Assembly: GCA_051294375.1 (NCBI GenBank)
Contig: CM119266.1
Coordinates: 23,522,776-23,586,775, forward strand
Length of the DNA stretch: 64,000 nucleotides
From: Paraspadella gotoi
Lineage: Eukaryota > Chaetognatha
Direction: 5' to 3'
Shown here piece by piece: positions 1 through 12,042 of the stretch (the first letter of the stretch is position 1; every line of letters begins with the position of its first letter). The notes beneath the pieces were generated by a model, which worked only from the letters and a program-made list of their open reading frames with translations, did no database searches and was not told the DNA's origin. A program made the position numbers and the translations under genes.

Positions 1-1514
<1,514 letters not shown>

Positions 1515-1776
1515 CAAGAATTGTTGGCGGCCATCTTGAATCCATTTTTTAATATACTACCAGCTGTCGAATCAGATCGCATTGAGAAGAGAGGAGGATG
1601 AGAGAGAGAGAGGAGAGAGAGAGATGAGAGAATGAGGAGAGAGCAGTTGAGAGAAGAGATGCCGTGGCGACCCTGAGATGGAGCNNNNNNNNNNNNNNNN
1701 NNNNNNNNNTCTCTCTTTCTCGCGATTGATTACATGGAGAATTAAAAAATGGATTCAAGATGGCCGACAATTCTTC
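1515..1776. repeat. Inverted repeat enclosing GA-rich DNA
   Basis: Positions 1529-1553 and 1741-1765 are perfect inverted copies over 25 bp, extending imperfectly outward through the CAATTCTT segment on each side. The interior is GA-rich and holds a 25-N gap. The arms contain AAGATGGCC / GGCCATCTT, which resembles the YY1/Pho core. This could be a small MITE-like element with about 40-bp terminal inverted repeats, but no clear target-site duplication is visible. Confidence 0.6.
1685..1709. other. Assembly gap, 25 N
   Basis: A 25-N placeholder inside GA-rich sequence; true size unknown. Confidence 0.98.
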
Positions 1777-1992
1777 AAAGTCACGTGATCGGAAAATAAG
1801 AGAGAGAAGGAGAGAGAAAGAGACAGAGAAAGAGAGAGAGATATAGAGAGAGTGTAAAAGAAAAGACGCTTTTTTCCCCTATTCTATCTTTTTTATGCTT
1901 ACTCCCTCTTTTAATCCAATTTTCCCTCTGGCAAGCGAGTTACGTTGTTTCAAGATTTATATGCTACGAAAAATGACGACATTATTTCTCTC
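1777..1992. other. GA-rich then AT-rich non-coding sequence
   Basis: A GA-rich tract (1800-1850) precedes pyrimidine-rich and AT-rich DNA and a sized gap. Includes TCACGTGAT at 1782-1790 (an E-box core). Confidence 0.5.
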
Positions 1993-2218
1993 NNNNNNNN
2001 NNNNNNNNNNNNNNNNNNNNNNNNNNNNNNNNNNNNNNNNNNNNNNNNNNNNNNNNNNNNNNNNNNNNNNNNNNNNNNNNNNNNNNNNNNNNNNNNNNNN
2101 NNNNNNNNNNNNNNNNNNNNNNNNNNNNNNNNNNNNNNNNNNNNNNNNNNNNNNNNNNNNNNNNNNNNNNNNNNNNNNNNNNNNNNNNNNNNNNNNNNNN
2201 NNNNNNNNNNNNNNNNNN
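1993..2218. other. Assembly gap, 226 N
   Basis: An estimated-size gap. The related copy starting near 5737 carries sequence that probably belongs here. Confidence 0.98.
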
Positions 2219-3726
2219 TCTTTTTTCCTATAAGGATAGCATAGATCTTTTTTTCTTTCTTTCCTTTTCCCTCCAAAAAATCACATTTGCATAATTGAGA
2301 AAATAGGAAATTGAATAATTGATCGGGAATTTTCTGCCGTCGGTTTATCTTCGAGCGGGGAGAGAGGAAAGTCCCCTGCGGTTGTGTAGGGTGAGTCGAG
2401 GTGAGGAATCGAAGGAAAATAAACATTCTTTCCAGTGAAGTTTGTAATTTTCCGGCAAAGACACAAAGATACATATTAGCTTGTTTGGAATCCAAGAATG
2501 TGACAGAAAAAAAAAGCTGATCTTTAACCGAGGACGTCAGTTGGTTCGCGGCTTAGTTCGTTCTTTCGTTCTTTCGTTTTTTCGTTCTTTCGTTCTTTCG
2601 TTTTTTCGTTCTTTCTTTCTTTCGATTCACAACACAACAGTAAAAGTATCTCTAATATTTTTTCTCAATATTCCTTTTTTTCTTACCCCTCTCTTTTTTT
2701 TTTTTNNNNNNNNNNNNNNNNNNNNNNNNNNNNNNNNNNNNNNNNNNNNNNNNNNNNNNNNNNNNNNNNNNNNNNNNNNNNNNNNNNNNNNNNNNNNNNN
2801 NNNNNNNNNNNNNNNNNNNNNNNNNNNNNNNNNNNNNNNNNNNNNNNNNNNNNNNNNNNNNNNNNNNNNNNNNNNNNNNNNNNNNNNNNNNNNNNNNNNN
2901 NNNNNNNNNNNNNNNNNNNNNNNNNNNNNNNNNNNNNNNNNNNNNNNNNNNNNNGCCGCCTCCGCCGCAGCCGCCGCCGAAGCCGACGACGACGATGACG
3001 CGGTTTTTATTGCGGCCTTGGGACACATTTCTAATGATGCGCGGTTCTCTAACCGTCAAAGGGAAACGAATCGTCGTCGTCGTCGTCGTCATCGTCGTCG
3101 TCACAATAAGCATCAACGTCGTTGCCATGGTAACTCTTTAATCGTTCAATGGTAGAATCTCGTCGTCGTCGCTGTCGTCGTCATCTTCGTCGTCGCTTCG
3201 AAGAAATCCACAAAATTGCGGGGAGGAATAAATAAAAGAGCGACCTTGATAATGATGTCTTCTTATTTTTTTTTTAAGTCTCCTTTTTAATTATTCGGAT
3301 GATGAAGCAAAAGTTTCTAAGGAGGCATCGACCGGAAGTTAAAGAAATTAGCGATCACGTGATGCGGTTCCTTGGTTTACTTCTATGGACGATGGAATCA
3401 TGGAAACATTGCTGCTCCTTATATCAATCGGTGCGAGAAATTTGAGGACTCACGTCATTTTTAGACTAAGCTTGCGTTGGTCGACGATTTAAGAAAGTTC
3501 TATTATTTTCGGGTTGGAAACCAATAAATTTTTAAAATTGAGCATTTATAAAACAACATATAGCTGTTCAAATCAATTTTTTTTTAGATTGATTTTAAAA
3601 TCAATAAAATAAATTAAATATAGAAAGACAAGTTTCACTTTCGTTGTGGGATTCAATTTCAAAATTTTTCAAACTAACGCAGAAAGACCAACCCTTCTAT
3701 ATTATACACCGGCGACGGACGCTGCC
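2219..3726. repeat. Duplicated block 1, copy a
   Basis: Collinear with 5737-7817 (shared landmarks: a TTCGTTCTTTCG-like tract, (GTC)n arrays, and the end GGCGACGGACGCTGCC). Contains a 249-N gap (2706-2954) that the other copy spans with CCG-rich DNA, and (TCG)n arrays at about 3073-3115 and 3160-3195. No gene recognised. Probably an unmerged or falsely duplicated assembly segment. Confidence 0.85.
2706..2954. other. Assembly gap, 249 N
   Basis: Falls where the other copy has about 150 bp of T-rich then very CCG-rich DNA (6216-6370), so GC extremes probably caused the dropout. Confidence 0.98.
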
Positions 3727-3954
3727 NNNNNNNNNNNNNNNNNNNNNNNNNNNNNNNNNNNNNNNNNNNNNNNNNNNNNNNNNNNNNNNNNNNNNNNNNN
3801 NNNNNNNNNNNNNNNNNNNNNNNNNNNNNNNNNNNNNNNNNNNNNNNNNNNNNNNNNNNNNNNNNNNNNNNNNNNNNNNNNNNNNNNNNNNNNNNNNNNN
3901 NNNNNNNNNNNNNNNNNNNNNNNNNNNNNNNNNNNNNNNNNNNNNNNNNNNNNN
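3727..3954. other. Assembly gap, 228 N
   Basis: Sits at the right end of duplicated block 1, copy a. Confidence 0.98.
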
Positions 3955-5109
3955 AGTTTGTTTCTCGTCGTCGTCTGTCGTCGTCGTTGTCGTCGCCGAC
4001 GGCAGATGTCCTCGCCTGTCGCCCAGACGAGCAGAGAATGGCGAAAAAAGGTTTTCCGATTTCAAACATTTTTCTTTCTTTCTTTTTTNNNNNNNNNNAC
4101 GGGTTCGCAGGTGGCCTTTGATGTGACGCCGTCAACCCCGGAGAAAATTCTAATCCCGGAAAAGCTATAAACGCGCGGAGGGGGTGGGTGAAGGTAGGAA
4201 AGGTAATGTAAAGGGTAAGGTTTAAAAAAGGGTAAAGTGGAAAAAAAAGCGAGAGAAGAATGGAAAGAGCGAAAGAGTTTTCTCATAGGAGATAAATTCA
4301 CAACTTTTTTTTTTAAACTCTATTTTTGTCGCGGTATTTATACAGACATTGTTAGTCAGCATTCATCGTCGTTATCGTCGAGGTTATGTTCATAGTCTTC
4401 GTCATCGTCGTCGTTATCATCAAACGTCATCTTTGTTTCCTTTTTTTTTTGGTAGAGACGATTTGCATTTGACATACGCGCGTGGCAAAGTTGCGCTTTT
4501 TCATTTCCGTCGCGAGAGAAAGAATTCGGTTCTGATTGCGACGGTGATTGAAAAAGGGTTAACGCATTACGCGAATCGCCGCTTTTACACCCTCTCGCAT
4601 GTTTGGTTTCTAAAGAAGTCAAGGTAAGTTTAAATTTTTGACAATTGATTTTTTAAATATAACATACACTTACCAAATAGTAATTAATTTTATAAATAAC
4701 ACAACTTATTTCAATTCGTCAAATAATGTTTGTTTACGTAACCTTACTTTTTCACCTTCTGACTAAGTAATTTCTTCGTCTCTCTTCCCCCATATTTAGT
4801 TTCACTAAACTTTGTTTAAATTGTACAAGGTTAGGTCCTCTCTCTCTATTATTTTTCTTCAATGTAATTAACATATAATGACTATTTTTAGTTCAAAGAT
4901 TTAAATGTAACAAAAACAAAGGTAGCGATGAGAGAGAGAGAGGCAAGAATTGTAATTCACCTTCATATTTTCTAGCTCTGAAATAAAGGACGTTTCATCA
5001 AATAGAAATAATATTCAAAACTCAACTCTCTACTAATTCAGCGTAATCCGATAACAAACATAGACGATCGAACATAATATAGCTCTCTCATTCAACATCT
5101 GAGGGTAAA
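3955..5109. other. Non-coding stretch with (TCG)n arrays
   Basis: Holds (TCG)n near 3965-3995 and 4365-4425, a 10-N gap (4089-4098) and AT-rich DNA from 4630 on. An open frame at 4349-4627 is Arg/His-rich because of the triplet repeat and is not credible. Confidence 0.5.
4089..4098. other. Assembly gap, 10 N
   Basis: A short placeholder gap in T-rich sequence. Confidence 0.98.
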
Positions 5110-5690
5110 AGGCCACGCTACAGACATGGTGCCAGCTGCCGCTTCATAACCTTCTTTGGCCAGGTTGGTAGTTTTTGTGGGTGGTCAGGTTTCTGGAGTT
5201 TTTTTACTTTTTTGCCCGAGCCTCTTTGGAGGATGCATCACCAGAATGATCAGCCACAGGATGAGACCGTGCGCAGGCTGATCAACCACAGGCTGGCCAA
5301 AGCGGCAAGCCGATCAAGGCTCTGCTGCCTGGCTGACAACCGATGGGGATTTCACGAGTGAGGGGAACAAGCTCTATCGCAGTTTTTTCCTAGTCGGGCC
5401 ATATACGAATGGCCGTGAAAACGTGGAAGCCCGTTGATGGAAAAAGCTTCGTGGTGGTGGTGGACGGGCCCCCCGGGTCGTCTATCGGCGGATTCTGTAC
5501 GGAGCTGGCAGAACAATCTCAACCTCCTCCGCGGTGCAGCGGGAACATCCGCATGGGATGGCAAAGAGACGACCAGGCTCAGAAACACCCCCGAGAACCG
5601 GGTCAGCAAGAGGTGGATCCCGATCCGTTTTAAATGGGCCAACGGAGTGGGCATGGAACTGCCACAAGTTCCTCTTCTCTGCACATCTCG
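5110..5690. other. Complex GC-rich segment, not recognised
   Basis: A block of ordinary-complexity, GC-rich DNA, unlike the simple-repeat surroundings. Short frames are open on both strands (for example 5409-5633 on plus and 5352-5684 on minus) but none matches a family I know. It lies where the other copy of block 1 has a gap, so I cannot tell whether it is an insertion or normal flank. A transposon fragment is possible. Confidence 0.35.
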
Positions 5691-5736
5691 GGCCCCCGAA
5701 CCCTCCTCCTCTCTTCTCGCTTATTCCCTTTCTTCC

Positions 5737-7817
5737 TTCCTTTTTTCCTAATAAAGAATAGCATAGGGATCTTTTTTTTCTTTCTTTCCTTTCCCTCCAA
5801 TCAATTTTGCATAAAATGAAGAAATAGAAATTGAAAATAATTGAATCGGGAATTTTTGGCCGTCTGTTTATTTCGAGCGGTTAGAGAGGAAAGTCCCTGC
5901 GGTTGTGTAAAGGGTGATGAGGTGAGGAATCGAAGGAAAATAACATTCTTTCCAGTGAAGTTTAAATTTTCCGGCAAAAGACACAAAGATACATATTAGC
6001 CCTTGTTTGAATCCAAGATGGACAGAAAAAAAGCTGATCCTTATAACGATACGGTAGTTGGTTCGCGGGCTTAGTTCGTTCGTTCGTTTTTCGTTTTTCC
6101 GTTCTTTTCGTCTTCTTCGTCTTTTTCGTTCTTCTATCTTCGATTCAAAACAACAGTAAAGTTACTCTATATATTTTTCTCAATATTCTTTTTTTCTACC
6201 CCTCTCTTTTTTTTTTTGGTAAAATAAAAATATTTCTCATCTTTCTTTTTCCTTCTTCCGCTTTATTCGCCTTCCCTCTCCTTTGAATCGCCGCCGCGCC
6301 GCCGCCGCCGCCGCTGCCGCCGCCCCGCCCGCCGCCGCCGCCGCCGCGCGCCGCCCGCGCCGCGCCGAAGCGACGACACGAATCGACGCGGTTTTCTTGC
6401 GGCCTTGGGACACATTTCTAATGATGCGCGATCTCTAACGTCAAAAGGAAACGAATCGTCGTCGTCGTCGCTCATACGTCGGGTCGTCAAATAAGCATCA
6501 ACGTCGTGCAATGGTAACTTTTAATCGTTCAATTGGAAATCTCGTCGTCGTCGTGGTCGTCATCTTCGTCGTCGCTTCGAAGAAATCACAAAATGCGGGA
6601 GGATAAATAAAAGAGCGACCTTGATATATGTCTTCTTATTTTTTTTTTAAGTCGCCTTTTAAATTATTCGATGATCGAACAAATTCTAAGAGGCATCGAG
6701 CCGGAAGTTAAAGAAATAGGATCACGGTGATGCGGTTCCTTGGGTTTACTTCTATGGACGATGGAATCATGGGAAACATTGCCTGTGTGCGTTAATTCCA
6801 CACCGCCTCACATCACCATCCGTCACCAAATCCATTGGCTCAAGGGCGAAACACCATCCATGCCGTAGTGTTCCATCCACAGTCCACACGATTCCCTCTG
6901 CGTTGCAAGCGAGACCGTCCTAGGGTAACCGCGCCAGTGACTGAGCGTCACTGAGGGCGGAAGCCCCCAAAGCCAACGTGAGATTGCCCACCAATGGGCA
7001 TCACAGCAACCCGCTGTTGCCACTTAATGGTGAGCCTACTCTCGAACACGCAACCGGCGCTACCGTACCGCCCAGGCTTTCGTCGCTAGGGTATGCATAT
7101 CACGGCGCTAGCCTACTTCCTGTAATCGCCCGACTCGGCTCGCTCGCTCGCCACTCGCTCTCGACTATGGGGCATGAGATCAAAAACCTTCCTCAGACAT
7201 TCCCTCAGGAAATTGAGGCCCTGTGGAGAAAGGTCTGGTGGGGGGATCCTGTGGACAGACAGGACTTAAAAGCTGCCTCACTGCTGGGTTCGTCCTCAGG
7301 CCATCGTCTCAATGGCTGAGCAGCTAAATCATCTCATTCCATCCGTGCGTCCCGGTTCATCCCTGGGTATCCCGGTTCTGCTTAATGTGACGGTGCCGGA
7401 TAAAACATTGCCAGTGACAGGAGCGGTCACTGAGGTCGCACCCCTACGCCAGTTGGTGAGAATACCCGCGCCCGGTTACAGGCCTATCCTCCGTTGCATA
7501 GCTGCTGCTTATATCAATGGTGCGAGAAATTTGAAGGACTAACGTCATTTTTGGCCTTGCTTGCGTTGGGTCGACGAAATTTAAGAAAGTCTACTTATAT
7601 TCGGGTTGGAAACCAAAATAAATTTTAAAATTGAGCAATTTATAAAAACAACATATAGCTTTCAAATCAATTTTTTTTTAAGATTGATTTTAAAAATCAA
7701 TAAAATCAAATAAATAAAGAAAGACAAGTTCAACTTCGTGTGGATCAATTCTCAAATTTTCAAATAAACGCAGAAAGACAACCCTTTAATAATTATACAC
7801 CGGCGACGGACGCTGCC
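5737..7817. repeat. Duplicated block 1, copy b
   Basis: Collinear with 2219-3726 but with many single-base differences and a 0.7 kb extra segment (6782-7500). Contains a CCG-rich tract (6290-6370) corresponding to the gap in copy a. No gene recognised. Confidence 0.85.
6782..7500. mobile_element. 0.7 kb GC-rich insertion present in only one copy of block 1
   Basis: Copy a reads continuously through GGAAACATTGCTGC to CTTATATCAA near 3402-3428. Copy b is interrupted at the same point by about 715 bp of GC-rich, complex DNA. Open frames exist on both strands (6978-7319 and 7312-7542 on plus, 6823-7023 on minus), but I recognise no transposase or reverse transcriptase motif. No clear target-site duplication; the ends share only a short GC/TGC. 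It could be a polymorphic insertion, a chimeric read or contamination. Confidence 0.4.
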
Positions 7818-8291
7818 CACTAGCCGCCTCTTCACTCCAACTATCCCATTACCACCAGCTTTTTTCTCCCGTACATCGCTCTATTTCTTCTCTCTCCTCT
7901 CTCTCTTCTTCCTTCCATCTCTCTCTCTCTCTCTTCTCTCTTCTCTCTCTCTCCTCTTCCTTTTCAAAGCGCCGNNNNNNNNNNNNNNNNNNNNNNNNNG
8001 TCGCTTGAAAAGGAGACACAAAATATTTTGATCCATTTTCGTTTTTGTGATGATCAGAGAAAAACAAAAACAAACGGAAAACGGGAAAGTCGACGTCGGA
8101 GACAGAAACGACGACGATGACGACGACGACTACCCCCGGAAAAAAAAAGAATGGGAAAGCGCGAATGCCACAAATAGAAAGTAAAAGGGTAGAAAGATAG
8201 ATAAAAAAAGAGAAAAGGGATTAAAATAAAAGGATGAGAAAGAAATTAATAGACAATAGACAGATTAATAGATTAATAGACAGATATGTAT
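7818..8291. other. CT-rich then AT/GA-rich non-coding sequence
   Basis: Degenerate CT tracts (7880-7965) run into a 25-N gap at 7975-7999, followed by AT-rich DNA and a short (GAC)n run near 8110. No gene seen. Confidence 0.5.
7975..7999. other. Assembly gap, 25 N
   Basis: Placeholder gap after a CT-rich tract. Confidence 0.98.
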
Positions 8292-8292
8292 A

Positions 8293-8388
<96 letters not shown>

Positions 8389-8390
8389 AA
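8292..8390. repeat. (AAAG)n microsatellite
   Basis: About 24 near-perfect AAAG units. Confidence 0.97.
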
Positions 8391-9156
8391 TAAGAAGAAG
8401 AAAAGAAAAATAATCAAAAAGAAAGAGAAAGTAAGGGACAGAAAAGAAAGCCGACATCGACGGTGAAAGACGGTGATCGTGTGTGAGTGAGATTCCGGTC
8501 GGGCGGGCGAAGTCGGTGGGAGTGAGACGAGTCATGAGATATCAAATAAAGTTTTTTTCTCCTCTCTCTTTTTTTTTTTTATCCTTTTCCTCATTCCTTC
8601 TTTCTTACCTTCTCCCCCTATTCCGCTTGAGAAAGAACAGAAAGTTTCTTTCTCTCTCTTTCTCTTTCTCTCTCTCTCTCTCTCTCTCCCTCTTTTTTCT
8701 TTCCTTCCAGCGACGTCAGCCATTTCCTCCCTTTCCTTCTTCCTTGATTAGAAAACAGCCAAGCGTGCGGCGTTTTATGGGTTTCGGTCTCCGCGCGCTT
8801 CCGCATCTTCCGCCGCCGCCGCCGCCGCCGCTGTCGCCGCCGCCGCTTTTCCCCGGCGACGGAAGTAATAAACTTTCCCGAGGAACTTACCTTCACCTTC
8901 GTCGAGCCTCGTTTTTCATCCTTACCTTTTTTTCTTTTTGTTGTTTTTTGTTTTTTTACGATTCTACATTTCGGTTAATATTCATTGGTTTATTTGAAAT
9001 TATTTCTAATATAATGATGGCTTTTAATTTCGAGTTTTAAATAAACCTTCTTTTTTCATTCAGAATGAGATATTTTAAATATTATCTAATTATTATCGAA
9101 ATGTTAAGCTACATTTGTTACTATATCTATTTATTATCTCCTTTTCACAACTTTCT

Positions 9157-9193
<37 letters not shown>
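8391..9193. other. Non-coding stretch with CT and CCG tracts
   Basis: Contains a CT-rich tract (8640-8700), a CCG triplet tract (8808-8845), AT-rich DNA and a (CT)n run that ends at the gap (9160-9193). The frame 8483-9040 is a translation of these tracts, not a credible gene. Confidence 0.5.
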
Positions 9194-9276
9194 NNNNNNN
9201 NNNNNNNNNNNNNNNNNNNNNNNNNNNNNNNNNNNNNNNNNNNNNNNNNNNNNNNNNNNNNNNNNNNNNNNNNNNN
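9194..9276. other. Assembly gap, 83 N
   Basis: A sized gap inside a CT microsatellite. Confidence 0.98.
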
Positions 9277-10143
9277 CTCTCTCTTTCCCTCAGTGTCCTC
9301 ATCAGTTGAAGGATGTTTTCTTGCGCTCCAGCCAAGATTCATTGAAATGCTGATTGTGTGAGAGAGAAAGAGAGAGAAGGAGAGAGATCGTTGGCGAGAG
9401 CTCGAGCGTTGGAGAGGGAGCGAGAGAGAGAGAGTGAAAAATCTCATTTGCATAATTGACATCGTCATCATCCTTGAGTGATCTAGCCCTCATCAAAAGA
9501 AAAGATGGGTTCTATTATGGCTCATATTTCTTTGTTGGAGGGGATAGTAAAATGAAATGTCTTTTTTAATCATCTCATTTCATCAAACGCGAGAGTCAGT
9601 TTCCTCTTACGCCCCCCCTTGCCTCCCCCCCCGCGCCCATCCGTCTAATCCACCCCCCCCACTATCCCGGGTCCCGCGCCCGCTGGTCCCAGCGATGAAG
9701 CGGAACTGATGGACTCGAAGGTGAGTAACGGACGGAGATATAAGCGAGTAAGTCGGCGGCGGGAAACGAAGGGTAAGTGAATGATGTCGGCTGCGAGTGA
9801 AGAAAAAAGTGAATTTGAGGTCGAGAAAGAAAGTAAGTTTATTAACGACGACGATTTTCGGAAGGTAAGTTACGACGCTGAGACTCTAAGACAAAACGTG
9901 TTTTTTTTTTCTTCGTAGTTATCGCTGTCTTTTTCATCTCGATAACAAGAGGCGAAATATTGGTTTATGTAAATTTGTTAAAAATATCAAAAAAATATTT
10001 TTTCGGTCCACCATTGTTATTTGACTGAAATTTACAGCTCAAAATTAAAAACCAACTCTCGACATGGTGACAATTTTACAAGCGCCGGTAAAAAAACGCT
10101 GTCATTTGCAAACCAGTGGTTATTTCATTGATTTTAAAAATTA
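9277..10143. other. Non-coding stretch with a C-rich island and repeated splice-donor-like sites
   Basis: A C-rich island (9608-9690) is followed by five plus-strand GTRAGT sequences at 9721, 9748, 9773, 9833 and 9865, several of them preceded by AAG. This resembles a first-exon/donor arrangement on the strand opposite Antp, with ATGGACTCGAAG just before the first site. No long frame accompanies it, so a gene is not called. Confidence 0.35.
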
Positions 10144-10389
10144 GTCGAAATAAAAATTATCACGAATATTTGATCCCAGTTTTTGCTTTTCTTTCCTCTC
10201 CCAACTTTCGTCGTTCCTTACCAAAACATCCTTAATATTCAGAGAGAGTCCTTACTCCATACTTTCTACCCAACTAACCTTCTCTACCCCATCGACCCTC
10301 CCGCGCAATCTCGACGCGAATGAGATGCACGTGCGACAGATTCTCGCCCGCGTCCGTCGGCCTTTTGTTTGGAATCGATGCCATCGTCT

Positions 10390-10420
<31 letters not shown>

Positions 10421-11137
10421 GGCGATCATCATAATCAAAGGCGAAATGATGATTGGCGGCGAAACGTCGGGTTTTCTATGGAGAGAATCATCCGCACGGA
10501 CGCTGAGTTATATCGGGATTGTGTGGACGACGACGACGACGACGACGATGACGACGACGATGCCAATGACGACAACTCCTCAGTCTTTTTCTGTTGCATT
10601 CCTTGCGTGTAGCTATTCGATGGGTTGGCCCATGATTTCCAAATACTTGTAGAGAATTTTCTTTTCCACATCATTTGAACCAAAGATGAGGATTTCTTTT
10701 TTTCCTCTCACACAGTGAAAACATTTGCGGCTGGTCCAATCTTAATCTCGCCAAGGATCACCTTACCATGCATGTTACGCTGGCCAACGTAAATGTATAA
10801 AAAATGTTTTTGAGGCTACATCAGGTATCATTTTTTATTGAGGCACTAATGGTACCATCGGTACATCAAGCTTGAAATAATCCAGTGGCGAGTGTGTTGC
10901 TAGAATTCGTTGCATGAAGCTGAACAAAAAAACTGACAAAAATCGAAGCAATATCTAATGTTTATAAAAAGTAATTTTTGGATTCAATCTACATTTTCCC
11001 TCATTTTCATCTCGAGCCGCGACTTTGGAGAAGCCGAAAAAAAAATATCGCTGACTCATTCTTTCTTTTTTTTCGCGCCGTCGACGGGCGAAGAGGCGCC
11101 GAAGGTGGGCGTGGAAGAGGGGTTTCTAGGTCGGTGG

Positions 11138-11177
<40 letters not shown>

Positions 11178-12017
11178 CATGATCATGATCATGAATTGAT
11201 ATTGATGATGATGATGATGATGATAATGATGATGATGATGATTGAGCATGATTATGATGTTGATGATAGATACGATGAAATTTTAAAATATGATAATGAT
11301 TAAGTATCAGGACAAAAAATACATCGACAATGAAGATGATATTTATGATGACAGAGAATAATAAAGTTATAGACACTCTCCATGTTGACGCCAACAACCA
11401 CAATCATAAAAATAACAGTAACAACAACAAAAAAAAAAAACAACCAACTCGATTATAACGTCAGCAACAACAATAATAACCGTAAACAAAAAACAAACAA
11501 CAACGAAACAACAACAACAACGCCGCCGCCAACGCCAGCAACGTCCGACGACGTCCGACGCCTCGACGGTGACTTATTTCCATCAGGAGTGGGCGGCCAA
11601 CTTTTCGGCTTCATTAACCCATTTTTTCTTCTTTTTTTTAGGACGGAGGCGTCCGCATTCGCTAACGGAGGCACTCGACCCGAGGCCGAAAGGCGAGGAG
11701 GTTGTATGGGAGAGGGAGGAGAGGGAGGGAAAGGGAGGAAAGGGAAGGAGAGGGAGGAAGGGAGGAGAGAGGAAGGAAGAGAGGAGAGAAGATGAGGATG
11801 AGTGAGAGGGAGGAAAATTGGAGAGGAGAAATGGGAGCAAAAGGAGAGGAACGAGGAAGGAGTAGGAATGAGAGAGAGGGGAGGATAGAGAGGACGAGTG
11901 GGAGAGACGAGGAGGTGGGAGAAGATGGAGGAAGGGAAAGACAAAAGAGAAGACGAAGAGGAGGAAAAAAAATAGGAGGTTAGAAAGTGAGAGAAAGTCA
12001 GTGCAAAAATTGTGTGT
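10144..12017. repeat. Duplicated block 2, copy a
   Basis: Collinear with 12043-14055. Contains (TCG)n near 10385-10423, (GAC)n at 10526-10560, (GAT)n at 11137-11240, CAA-rich tracts (11395-11520) and a long purine tract (11700-11975). The two copies meet at a 25-N gap, which suggests overlapping contig ends that were not merged. No credible gene. Confidence 0.9.
11700..11975. repeat. Long polypurine tract
   Basis: About 275 bp almost entirely of A and G on the plus strand (GGGAGGA/GGAAG-type units). Such mirror-like purine tracts can form triplex DNA. Mostly identical in the second copy (from 13738). Confidence 0.85.
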
Positions 12018-12042
12018 NNNNNNNNNNNNNNNNNNNNNNNNN
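12018..12042. other. Assembly gap, 25 N
   Basis: Separates the two copies of duplicated block 2. Confidence 0.98.

Noticed and set aside
6978-7542. Two adjacent plus-strand frames in the 0.7 kb insertion
   Set aside because: No recognisable domain; a minus-strand frame overlaps. Kept only as part of the insertion.
8292-8390. CRISPR-like regular repeats
   Set aside because: Pure tetranucleotide microsatellite with no spacers; nothing else in the window resembles a CRISPR array.
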